A stretch of DNA of 64,000 bases from Corynebacterium flavescens (GTDB taxonomy: Bacteria; Actinomycetota; Actinomycetes; Mycobacteriales; Mycobacteriaceae), in the NCBI RefSeq assembly GCF_008693105.1, contig NZ_VXKK01000031.1:1-64000 (forward strand), given 5' to 3'. Positions 17,965 through 25,865 of this stretch are shown piece by piece. Under the pieces are notes generated by a model. The model did no database searches. It saw only the letters and a program-made list of their open reading frames with translations, and was not told the DNA's origin. The translations under genes and the position numbers were made by a program. Numbering within the stretch: position 1 is the first letter of the stretch; every line of letters begins with the position of its first letter.

Positions 17965-19398
17965 ATGTCGACACTTCCCGCACCCGACGATCCCCGCTGG
18001 CTTCTCAAAACCGTGTTCTCGCGTCGGTCGTGGACCATTCCAGCGGCTGTCCTCATGTCGATCTCTTTTCTCTGCAACGGAGTAACGCCAGTGATCATGG
18101 GGCGCGCCATCGATGATGCCATTGCGCGTGGAGAGGTCAGTTCTCTAGTAAAATGGCTGCTAACTTTGGTGGCCGTATTCGCCGTCAATGCCTTGGCAGC
18201 CTGGTGGGGACGCGGTTTCTTCAGCAGGGCCATGCTCGTCATCGGACATGACCTGCGCATGGAGGTCACTGATCGCATCCAAGACCCCCGCGGCATGGCG
18301 GGACAGCGCCGGACAGCGGGGGAGCTATTGTCCATCGCCTCCTCGGATACGCAACGCGTTGCAGATGCCGTTTTGATGACAGTGTTTCCCGTCGCGGAAG
18401 TGTGTGCGATTGTCTATGTCGCTGTCATGACTGCTCGTATCAATATCTGGCTGGGCATAGCGATTTTCCTCGGGGGACCGCTGGTGGTGTGGATTTCACT
18501 GCGGGCGGCAAAACCCTTGCGTAAACGCTCCACTCGCAGGCAGGCTGCCCTGGCACGGGCCTCTGCCATGGCCACTGATGTGGTCCAAGGCCTGCGCATC
18601 CTGAAGGGCTTGGGAGCCATCGATACGGTCCGTGGTCGCTACCAGAGCGTTTCTGATGAGGCCTATGAGAAAACGGTGGAGGCCAACGGCGCGCGTGCCC
18701 GCCTCAACGCCACCACCGATGCCACCGGTTCCATCTACGTCATTGCCGTGTCCCTAGCCGCTGGCGCGCTAGCCCTAAGCTCGCGCATGAGCGTGGGTGA
18801 ACTCATCACTGTTGTTGGCTTGACACAGTTCGTCATCACGCCGATGACCATGATGGGCAAGAACATCGCCTCGCGGTGGGCGGCGGCGCAGGCCAGCGCG
18901 AGGCGGATCACGGATGTGCTTCTTAGCCCTCCCGTTAGCCATGGGCAGCCTTCCGAACCGGCATTAGATTCAGGAATCACGGTCATCAAGGACCACGTTC
19001 CGGAAGATCTCATCTATCTCCCGCGCGAGCGCTTCATCGTCTCCCCGCACTCGGCCGACCTTTTTGAAGGCAGCATCCAAGACAATATTCACCCCGAGTA
19101 TGACGTGGCCCAGCGCGCACTGTATGCGGCAGCGGCGGAAGATATTCCAGGAGGTTTGGAGCGCCAGGTAGGGGAGAACGGAGGAAGCCTGTCAGGTGGC
19201 CAGCGCCAACGCGTGGCTCTGGCACGGGCAGTAGCCGCGGACCCGGAAGTGCTTATCCTGCAGGATCCGACCACCGCCGTCGATTCCGTCACGGAGCAGA
19301 CCATTGCTGCGCGTGTTAGTGCGGCCCGGGCAGACAAGTCCACCATTGTCTACACCTCGGCTCCGGCCTGGTGTGCTGTTGCGAAAGGAGCCATGTAG
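17965..19398 (+). CDS. ABC exporter subunit 1 with degenerate nucleotide-binding domain (no Walker A)
   Basis: The protein has 477 residues, about 100 fewer than a usual half-exporter. Residues 1 to about 320 form a six-segment exporter membrane domain. The ATPase domain lacks its N-terminal lobe. Only about 35 residues separate the membrane domain from the Q-loop-like region FIVSPHSADLFEG, so there is no Walker A. LSGGQ is intact at 409-413 and the D-loop AVDS is kept. Walker B reads LILQD (Asp replaced by Gln433), and the H-loop His is replaced (YTSAP, Ser465). It cannot bind ATP through its own P-loop but can complete the partner's site. A TACAAT box lies eight bases before the ATG. The next gene is the partner. 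The substrate is unknown. Confidence 0.88.
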   Translation: MSTLPAPDDPRWLLKTVFSRRSWTIPAAVLMSISFLCNGVTPVIMGRAIDDAIARGEVSSLVKWLLTLVAVFAVNALAAWWGRGFFSRAMLVIGHDLRMEVTDRIQDPRGMAGQRRTAGELLSIASSDTQRVADAVLMTVFPVAEVCAIVYVAVMTARINIWLGIAIFLGGPLVVWISLRAAKPLRKRSTRRQAALARASAMATDVVQGLRILKGLGAIDTVRGRYQSVSDEAYEKTVEANGARARLNATTDATGSIYVIAVSLAAGALALSSRMSVGELITVVGLTQFVITPMTMMGKNIASRWAAAQASARRITDVLLSPPVSHGQPSEPALDSGITVIKDHVPEDLIYLPRERFIVSPHSADLFEGSIQDNIHPEYDVAQRALYAAAAEDIPGGLERQVGENGGSLSGGQRQRVALARAVAADPEVLILQDPTTAVDSVTEQTIAARVSAARADKSTIVYTSAPAWCAVAKGAM

Positions 19399-21162
19399 AT
19401 GCGTTTTCCCACCGCCCAATGGTCACAGGTGTGGCGCGTAGTAGGCCAGCAGCTCTCCCACCTGCCCGGCGCGCGTCGGCGCTTTTTCCTAGCCTTAGCG
19501 GTGCTCACACTCGGTGCTGCGGCCAATATTATGATTCCTCTGCAGCTGGGAAAGATAGTTGATGAGGTTATCGCGGCGGGCGAGCCCGCTCAGGGCCTGT
19601 TTGCAGCTCTAGGTTCAATTGCAGGAGGACTCATCGCAGCAGCGGTGGCGGCCGCAGCTTTCTCCGCCGCCGGATTCTACGTGCTCTCACGCATGACGGA
19701 GCGAATTATCGCCAACCTGCGCGAGGAGATGGTCGGCACGGCGTTGAGTCTACCTGCCCATCGCGTTGAGGAAGCAGGTTCGGGTGACTTGGTCTCACGC
19801 TCCACGGATGACGTGGCAGAGCTTTCCTCTGCGGTTACAGAGACTGTTCCGGTACTCGCTAGTTCGGCTTTCGCCATCGTGACTACTGCCGTGGCGCTGG
19901 TCGCCATGGACTGGCGCTTCCTCCTCGTCGTTGCCTGCGCGGTGCCGGTCTACGCATTGGCGGCGCGCAACTACCTCAAGGCAGCCCCGCAGCGCTATGC
20001 CAACGAGCGTGCTGCCATGGCGGATCGAGCCCGGCGCGTGTTGGAGGCCATCCGTGGACGCCATACGGTGCGTGCCTATCGTATGGAGCCGCTGATGCAC
20101 GAGCGCATCCGTGAGGCTTCAAGCACCGTCGTCAAGCATGGTTATCATGCCCGCCGCACGATGATGGTGCTGCAGCTGTGGCTGACCACGGTGGAGCTAT
20201 TGATGCTTTCTACCGGCCTCATTATTGGCTACCTTGTTGTGCAATCCGGTGCCCTGAGCGTGGGCGCGGTAACTGCTGCGATGCTCATGCTCATACGGCT
20301 GCGTGGGCCGCTCATGGGGCTGATGCGGGTGCTCGATACCATTCAGTCAGGCTATGCCTCCCTCGCGCGCATTGTGGGCGTCGTGGCGGATCCCCCGCTT
20401 CCCACTCCTGCCTCTGGTGCTCCCGCTCCGGGTGGCAGGGCCCGCATGGATGATGTTTCCTTCCGATACGACGACAAGGGCTGGGCGGTCAAAGACCTCA
20501 GCCTGGACATCAATCCTGGTCAGACAGTGGCGCTTGTCGGCGCTTCCGGTGCGGGGAAGACCACCGTGGCGGCGTTGTTGGCGGGAATGCGGGTGCCAGA
20601 TTCGGGAGAGGTCACGGTTGATGGTGTGCGCGTTTCGGCGCTTTCCGACGCCGAGCGCATCGCCCGCCTGGCCATGATCTCCCAAGATGTTTACGTGTTT
20701 TCCGGGACACTCAGGGAGGACTTGGCCCTAGCGCGCCCCGGCGCGAGCGACGAGGAGATGATAGATGCCCTGCAACGCGTGGGGGCCGGCTGGTTCGAGG
20801 AACTGGCCGATGGACTCGACACAGTTGTCGGGGCACGCGGTCTGCAACTCGAGCCCGTGGAGGCGCAGCAGCTGGCTCTGGCGCGTATCCTCCTGCTTGA
20901 TCCGAAGATCGTGGTCATGGACGAGGCCACGGCTGAGGCCGGTTCGGTGGGCGCTGGCGCATTGGAGGGCGCGGCCCAGGCCGTTACCAGTGGACGCTCC
21001 GCGCTGGTGGTTGCGCACCGCCTCGATCAGGCAGCGCGTGCGGATCGGGTGCTGGTCATGGAGGATGGTCAGGTGGTAGAAGAAGGAACCCATTCGCAGC
21101 TGTTAGATTATGGTGGCCGCTATTGTGAATTGTGGGCGGCGTGGCAGAAGGGACGTGAGTGA
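19399..21162 (+). CDS. ABC exporter subunit 2 with intact Walker motifs but lost LSGGQ signature
   Basis: The 587-residue half-exporter starts at the base after the subunit 1 stop, with AAAGGAG upstream. After a six-segment membrane domain, the ATPase domain has Walker A GASGAGKT (381-388), a Q-loop (MISQDVYVF), Walker B VVMDEA (Asp508, Glu509) and H-loop His540. The ABC signature is replaced: the aligned segment reads LEPVE (484-488) instead of LSGGQ, and the D-loop reads AEAG. Its losses are the reverse of those in subunit 1, so the heterodimer should have one complete composite ATP site. The gene overlaps the esterase gene by four bases. The exported substrate is not evident. Confidence 0.9.
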   Translation: MRFPTAQWSQVWRVVGQQLSHLPGARRRFFLALAVLTLGAAANIMIPLQLGKIVDEVIAAGEPAQGLFAALGSIAGGLIAAAVAAAAFSAAGFYVLSRMTERIIANLREEMVGTALSLPAHRVEEAGSGDLVSRSTDDVAELSSAVTETVPVLASSAFAIVTTAVALVAMDWRFLLVVACAVPVYALAARNYLKAAPQRYANERAAMADRARRVLEAIRGRHTVRAYRMEPLMHERIREASSTVVKHGYHARRTMMVLQLWLTTVELLMLSTGLIIGYLVVQSGALSVGAVTAAMLMLIRLRGPLMGLMRVLDTIQSGYASLARIVGVVADPPLPTPASGAPAPGGRARMDDVSFRYDDKGWAVKDLSLDINPGQTVALVGASGAGKTTVAALLAGMRVPDSGEVTVDGVRVSALSDAERIARLAMISQDVYVFSGTLREDLALARPGASDEEMIDALQRVGAGWFEELADGLDTVVGARGLQLEPVEAQQLALARILLLDPKIVVMDEATAEAGSVGAGALEGAAQAVTSGRSALVVAHRLDQAARADRVLVMEDGQVVEEGTHSQLLDYGGRYCELWAAWQKGRE

Positions 21163-22148
21163 GCAGGACGATGGTGAGCTTAAATATGAAGAAAGCCACG
21201 CGGGCATGGGGCGGCGTTATCTCCTTGTGCCTGCTTGCCGCCGGCATTGCCTCCTGCGCCAAGGCAGAGGCGCCGACGGAAGCCGCGTCCGCCGGGCAGT
21301 GGAATAAGGCCTCCGCGCTGGGTATCCCTACCTCCGCTCCTTTGGTTGGTCCCGGACCCGGGGAATCGAAGACCATCAACCTTCCTTCGGGACGCAACTA
21401 CATTCTGCACGTGCCGAAAGACTATAGCGAAGACCAGCAGTGGCCCGTTGTCATGGTCTTTCATGGTCTAGGGGATACCGCAGCCAATACTCAGGCCTAT
21501 AGCCTGCTCGATAGCGCTGAGGCGCTCGTGGCTTATCCCCAAGGGATAGAAAAGGCCTGGAGTCCTGCCCCCTACGCCAAGACCACTGGTGAGGAGGACA
21601 GGGCATTCGTAGCAGACATTCTCGATACAATCCGCGCTACCTACAGGGTGGATGATGCGCGGGTCTTTGCCACCGGCCTGTCCAACGGTGGAGGCTTCGC
21701 GGCATACTTGGGCTGCACAATGCCGGAAGTATTCCGTGCTGTGGGCACCGTTTCTGCCGCCTATTACGATGCTATTCACCAAGGCTGCTCTGATGAGCCA
21801 GTCGCACGCTTTGATATCCACGGTACGAATGATCCGGTGGTGGACTACCACGGCGGAACTCGTCACGACACACACTATAACTCCGTCGACGAGGTCATGC
21901 AGCAAGACGCCAAGCGTAATCGCTGCACCGGCGGGGTGCGCACCAGCCGCCTAGTTAACAATGCACTAGAGCTCAACTGGACTAACTGCGAGGAGCCGCT
22001 CCAACACATTCGTATCGCCGGCGGCGGGCACGTGTGGCCGGGTGGCGAATATGACAAAGACCAGGAAGTCGGCAAAGGTTTTGCCACCGACCGAGTCCTC
22101 GATTTCTTCGGCATTCCCGGCCGGCCCAGTGGAACGCAGCAAACCTAG
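21159..22148 (+). CDS. lpqC: Secreted lipoprotein esterase, LpqC / PHB depolymerase-like
   Basis: The 329-residue protein has a basic n-region, a hydrophobic core and a lipobox ending IASC (Cys33), so it should be a lipid-anchored exported protein. The alpha/beta-hydrolase domain resembles LpqC, feruloyl esterase and PHB depolymerase families. It has an oxyanion region VFHGLGD, nucleophile Ser175 in GLSNG, Asp225 (HGTNDPVVD) and His291 (GGGHVWPG). The GTG at 21159 overlaps the ABC subunit 2 stop (GTGA), so the three genes form one operon. ATGs at 21171 and 21186 are alternatives. The coupling to an exporter hints at a shared ester-containing substrate; that is inference. Confidence 0.88.
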   Translation: MSRTMVSLNMKKATRAWGGVISLCLLAAGIASCAKAEAPTEAASAGQWNKASALGIPTSAPLVGPGPGESKTINLPSGRNYILHVPKDYSEDQQWPVVMVFHGLGDTAANTQAYSLLDSAEALVAYPQGIEKAWSPAPYAKTTGEEDRAFVADILDTIRATYRVDDARVFATGLSNGGGFAAYLGCTMPEVFRAVGTVSAAYYDAIHQGCSDEPVARFDIHGTNDPVVDYHGGTRHDTHYNSVDEVMQQDAKRNRCTGGVRTSRLVNNALELNWTNCEEPLQHIRIAGGGHVWPGGEYDKDQEVGKGFATDRVLDFFGIPGRPSGTQQT

Positions 22149-23467
22149 CCTGCGGGAGCTATCGGCACCTGGCCCCACGTGTCGAAACTAGCGCCAGGTA
22201 GTGCGGCCACCCGCGCTATACAGATCTGCGCGAGGTCCTCCAATCCGGCGCGGGCCGCAGTGCTCGTGGGATGAGTGGGCTGGGGGATTTGTACTAAATG
22301 GAAACTGCGGGTTCCGCCATCTTCTGCGTTGAGCTCGACTACCGCTTGTGCGGTGGTGCCCGAGCCTGCAAAGAAGTCGAGGACAACCGCGTCAGAACCT
22401 GCACCGATGGCGATGAGATGCTTGATAAGGCGCACCGGTTTGGGGAAGTCGAAGACGCCTGCCAAGCCTAAAGCCTCCTCCGCGTCACGCCTACCAGTGC
22501 GCGTGACGCCGAAGCGCTCCCCATCGAGGATGGAGCGCGGCCGCGCACCTTTCTTTTCATAGTTCTTGGTGTAGACAAAACCCCGGCGGAAGACCAAGTC
22601 TGCGTGATTGTGGGCAACCTTGTCTCGTCCCCACCTCCACCGCGCTACCTTTTCCCCTTCGCCGGGTTGATCCGGCCAGTACTCCCGGCCATCCGGCCCT
22701 CTGATGGGGAAGTCAAGGGTGGGCAAGTATCCCAGCGTCTTGGAATCGAGGCGAACTAGTGAATAGTTGCCCCACTCATCGCTGTGGTTGTATTTGGTGG
22801 TAGGCCGCGCACCGAAGTCCACGTTAAAGCCCGGATTATCCGGCGAGGCTGCGTAGCACAAGACATATTCGTGCTCGACTACGGCGTACTTGGAATCATT
22901 CTTGCCCGTACCGGCCTTCTTCCAGATGAACTGGCCTGCGAAGGCTTCCTCTCCAAATACCTCATCGAGAACCTTGCGCAGGTTAGCGCACTCAAACTCA
23001 CCGATGGAGACAAAGAGAAATCCACTGCGCCTCAGCAGGGCGTGCGCCAAGATTAGGCGAGGCAACATCAATGAGAGCCACTCGGAGTGCCACTGCGCAT
23101 AGCTCTTCGAGTTCATGTGACGCCGGGATCGGAAATTATCCCGGAAGATAAAATCCTTGCCCGTGTTATATGGCGGGTCGATATAAATGATGTCTGCGCG
23201 AAAGCCCTCACCGTGCAGGTGCTTGAGGGCATCGAGGTTATCGCCGATGAAGATACGGTTACTCCCTGCAGCTGTGAAGTCCTGTGAGGCGCCACCGCTA
23301 GTGCGCGGATGGTGGGAAAGGCACTGAAATTCAACGACACTGGGCGCTGTCGCCGCCGCCCGCGCAGCATCTTTTCCTGGCCACACCAAGCCGAAGAAAG
23401 CGGGGGCCTCGGAAGGGGCGGTCGTGCACGAAGGGTGCGACTCCTTCGCATTAGTGGTTGCTTTCAT
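22145..23467 (-). CDS. Orphan adenine/cytosine DNA methyltransferase, type III Mod-like (beta class)
   Basis: The 440-residue protein has motif IV DPPYNTG (in IIYIDPPYNTGKDF) before the SAM motif FFAGSGTTAQ, the order of beta-class methyltransferases and type III Mod subunits. The central variable region, roughly residues 200-330, would be the target-recognition domain. I chose the ATG at 23467 because AAAGGGGAG precedes it. A longer start at 23506 lacks a site. No res gene, no nuclease and no specificity subunit lies nearby, and it is shorter than most Mod proteins. It may act alone, or in trans. It converges with the esterase gene, overlapping by four bases. Confidence 0.88.
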   Translation of the reverse strand: MKATTNAKESHPSCTTAPSEAPAFFGLVWPGKDAARAAATAPSVVEFQCLSHHPRTSGGASQDFTAAGSNRIFIGDNLDALKHLHGEGFRADIIYIDPPYNTGKDFIFRDNFRSRRHMNSKSYAQWHSEWLSLMLPRLILAHALLRRSGFLFVSIGEFECANLRKVLDEVFGEEAFAGQFIWKKAGTGKNDSKYAVVEHEYVLCYAASPDNPGFNVDFGARPTTKYNHSDEWGNYSLVRLDSKTLGYLPTLDFPIRGPDGREYWPDQPGEGEKVARWRWGRDKVAHNHADLVFRRGFVYTKNYEKKGARPRSILDGERFGVTRTGRRDAEEALGLAGVFDFPKPVRLIKHLIAIGAGSDAVVLDFFAGSGTTAQAVVELNAEDGGTRSFHLVQIPQPTHPTSTAARAGLEDLAQICIARVAALPGASFDTWGQVPIAPAG

Positions 23468-23644
23468 CGTCGTTGCTCCCCTTTCGCTTGCACACCACGC
23501 TAACATTATGGCGTTGTGGCTAAAAACCGGCTAATAAAACGTTCTTAACAGGAAAGATCCACTATTAGCTGGGTAAGGTTGAGCCTGGAGCGGCTTAGGC
23601 CAGCTCCTCAGAAGCTAATTTTCAATCTATGACGGAGGAATACT

Positions 23645-23824
23645 GTGGGAATTTTCGATAAAGCCAAGGAAGCGCTGAACTCTGATAAGGGCGAGGAGAT
23701 CTCCGACAAGGTTCTCGATAAGGCATCGGAACTTGCCAAGGGCGCACTGGGCGAGAAGTACAGCGACAAGATCGACGGCGCTCGCGATAGCATCGACGAG
23801 AAGATCGGCAAGAACGAAGCTTAA
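23645..23824 (+). CDS. Small MT0933/Rv0909-type antitoxin-family protein
   Basis: A 59-residue protein starts at GTG 23645, with GGAGG at 23634-23638. It is lysine/aspartate-rich and helical, with the repeated phrase DKA and the core KYSDKIDGARDSIDEKIGKNE. This matches the MT0933 antitoxin family named after Rv0909. No toxin gene follows: the next 222 bases are empty up to a tRNA. In corynebacteria such proteins commonly stand alone, so an antitoxin role is doubtful and a stress-related or nucleoid role is possible. Confidence 0.75.
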   Translation: MGIFDKAKEALNSDKGEEISDKVLDKASELAKGALGEKYSDKIDGARDSIDEKIGKNEA

Positions 23825-24006
23825 GCTCCGCCAAAAACGGTATAGGGACAGCCATTGTTTAGGGGGAGGTTCTTTCGAAACGCGGTGGATCCGCCGTTCA
23901 CGGTAAATAGTGGCCCAGTTTTTCAATCTCGCGGCCACTGTTTGCAGTGAAAACCACCATGAGAGGCATGAGCCTTATCCCCGCCCCATAGACCCACTGG
24001 ATTAAG

Positions 24007-24040
24007 AAAAGGTCAAGGCGAGATTTCGCCTTGACCTTTT
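24007..24040 (-). terminator. Strong terminator after tRNA-Pro
   Basis: A perfect 14-base stem, AAAAGGTCAAGGCG (24007-24020) with CGCCTTGACCTTTT (24027-24040), has a six-base loop. Read on the minus strand it lies seven bases past the tRNA 3' end and ends in TTTT. It can work in both directions. Confidence 0.85.
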
Positions 24041-24046
24041 AGTCTG

Positions 24047-24120
24047 TCGGACTAACAGGATTTGAACCTGCGACCCCTACACCCCCAGTGTAGTGCGCTA
24101 CCAAACTGCGCCATAGTCCG
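24047..24120 (-). tRNA. tRNA-Pro (anticodon GGG)
   Basis: The minus strand folds as a cloverleaf. The acceptor stem is CGGACTA with TAGTCCG, the D-arm is around GCGCAGTTTGGTAGCGC, and the anticodon stem is CTACA/TGTAG enclosing CTGGGGG with GGG at positions 34-36. The T-arm contains GGTTCAAATCC, and the discriminator is A. CCA is not encoded. It reads the proline codons CCC and CCU. Confidence 0.95.
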
Positions 24121-24152
24121 CCGTCTGTCCTTTAAGAACGCGACTGCACTAG

Positions 24153-24181
24153 ATTACAACACTGTCATTGGATACTCCCAA
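24153..24181 (-). promoter_or_regulatory. Candidate promoter of tRNA-Pro
   Basis: On the minus strand TTGGGA (24181-24176) and TGTAAT (24158-24153) are 17 bases apart. The transcript would start about 25 bases before the mature tRNA. It is a plausible sigma-A promoter, with no independent support. Confidence 0.4.
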
Positions 24182-24221
24182 TCACGTGCCTGAAGTGCGC
24201 AAACGTGAGAGTTGTGACTCT

Positions 24222-24626
24222 TTAGGAGCTCTCAGTCTCGGCGTAGTAGATCCAATTCCCGTTTATGCGGTGGAAGCTCGAACGCTCGCGCTGGGAGCCG
24301 GTGGCGGCGCCTTTGTAGAAGGCCTCAAACTCCACGATGCCCGTGCTGTCGAGCAAACCGCCACCAACGGTATCGAGGATGTCGAGGCGATAGAAGCGCA
24401 GATCACTGGCGTCTAGGTGCAGCGCTGTGGGACGAGTGTCGGCGTCCCAAGTGCGCAGGAGATAGTCCTCATCGCCGGTGACGAAGGCACTAAAGCGCGA
24501 GCGCATCAGCGCCTCAGCTGTGGGAGCAGGAGCGCCGGCATGGTACTTCCCGCAGCACAGTCCAAAGTTCAAGCCACTGCCACAAGGGCAGCGCTTGATC
24601 CCATCGAGCGGAGAGAGTGCAGTCAT
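24222..24626 (-). CDS. YchJ-family (UPF0225) SEC-C motif protein
   Basis: The 134-residue protein starts with a SEC-C-like zinc-binding motif, CPCGSG with Cys-Cys at LCCG, and continues with the YchJ domain (TAEALMRSRFSAFVTGDEDYLLRTWD). Its function is not established; related domains have an NTF2-like fold. It overlaps the upstream hydrolase by four bases and is probably cotranscribed with it. The final residues look complete. Confidence 0.88.
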   Translation of the reverse strand: MTALSPLDGIKRCPCGSGLNFGLCCGKYHAGAPAPTAEALMRSRFSAFVTGDEDYLLRTWDADTRPTALHLDASDLRFYRLDILDTVGGGLLDSTGIVEFEAFYKGAATGSQRERSSFHRINGNWIYYAETESS

Positions 24627-25777
24627 TTCAGGGTGTCCACGATGTGGGCGTCGTGGATGAAGGATTCGACCGCGGAGGTCTTAGAAGCAGCAAGCAGGGC
24701 GCGGCGTTGCTCGGGGCTGAGCGTGCCTTTGAGCTCGATGTGCCTTTCGAAGACGGTGTCGTGGATGTGGGTAATCTCCACCACGACATCGTCAAGCGGC
24801 AATCCCTTCGCGGCCTCCTTGATGGCCTGGGTGGTGGCAGCGGCAAGTGCTGACATGAAGAGGCCTTCTGCCGTTATTCCTTGGCCCTTGCCGCCATCTT
24901 CCTTGCGGCGATCCACCTTGACGTCGCGGTCATTGCTGCGAACGACGACGCCGAGCTTGGTTCCTACGGCTAGGTTCGCGCGGGCTTGAGAGGCGCTGAC
25001 CTCCGGGGGCGTGTAGTCAGGCACGATGAATTGTTCAGCCCAGGCGCCAATGAGGTCCGCGGCACGGGCGGCGGCACCCTGCTTGGTCAGCAGGTGATCG
25101 GCCTTGTCTAAGGCCACGAGTGACTTGGGGTAGCGGGTCTTGAGGAAGATATTCTGCGCGTTGTCGATTCCGACAGTGGTATCGACCGGGGAGTGCAGTA
25201 CCATCAGCGGCTTGCGGAGCTTGTGTAGATACTCTTCCGGGTTGGTCTCAGCGAGATCCTCGAGGAAGTGCCGGGAGATGGTCAGGGAACGGCCTCCGAG
25301 AACGACCTCGACCCCGCCGTGGGTATCGACCTCGCCGATCTTGTCGGCGTAGTGCAACACCGAGTGGGCCGGATCGAAAGGGGCGCCCAAGGTCGCCACG
25401 GCGCGCAGGGAGGGCAGGCAGCTGGCCGCGGCCAACGCCGCGGCGCCACCCAGGGAGTGGCCCATAAGCAGCTGCGGGGCCTGATAATTCTCCTCGAGCC
25501 ACTGTGCGGCGGCGCAGATGTCGCGTACGTTTTGGCTGAAACTGGTCTCCGCAAAGTTGCCCGCAGATTGGCCGAGTCCGGGGAAGTCGAAGCGCAAGGT
25601 GGCGATGCCGAAGTTCGTGAGTTGCTTGGAGGTACGAGCGGCGCCGGGGGTGTGGCGTGAGCCTGCGAAACAATGAGCAAAGAGTGCAAATGCCTTGGGA
25701 GGTGCGTCGGGGAAATCGATGGTGCCGGCCATCTCCGTCCCGGTGCTGGACGGGAGCTTAAGGTTCACGGATTGCAT
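24623..25777 (-). CDS. Alpha/beta hydrolase fused to an OsmC-like domain
   Basis: The 384-residue protein has an alpha/beta-hydrolase domain at about 1-255 (FDFPGLGQS, nucleophile Ser108 in GHSLGG, Asp in LHSPVDTTV, His in DKADHLL). An OsmC-like domain occupies about 265-384. Such fusions are a known bacterial architecture. The OsmC half has no cysteine at all. The catalytic Cys position reads SALAAATTQ, and the second one lies in AASKTSAV. So thiol peroxidase activity is not expected. The start at ATG 25777 is supported by MQSVNLKLPSSTG. It is divergent from secA2. Confidence 0.88.
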   Translation of the reverse strand: MQSVNLKLPSSTGTEMAGTIDFPDAPPKAFALFAHCFAGSRHTPGAARTSKQLTNFGIATLRFDFPGLGQSAGNFAETSFSQNVRDICAAAQWLEENYQAPQLLMGHSLGGAAALAAASCLPSLRAVATLGAPFDPAHSVLHYADKIGEVDTHGGVEVVLGGRSLTISRHFLEDLAETNPEEYLHKLRKPLMVLHSPVDTTVGIDNAQNIFLKTRYPKSLVALDKADHLLTKQGAAARAADLIGAWAEQFIVPDYTPPEVSASQARANLAVGTKLGVVVRSNDRDVKVDRRKEDGGKGQGITAEGLFMSALAAATTQAIKEAAKGLPLDDVVVEITHIHDTVFERHIELKGTLSPEQRRALLAASKTSAVESFIHDAHIVDTLK

Positions 25778-25865
25778 GCGACTAAGGATAGCCAGCCTAG
25801 TGCCCCATAGCTACAACACGGTCAACTACAGTCAGAAGCGTTACATCACGAGGAGGAATGAGACC

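Noticed and set aside
24047..24120. tRNA-Pro as an integration site for an island.
   Set aside because: No integrase, direct repeat or change in gene content is next to it; flanking genes are ordinary.
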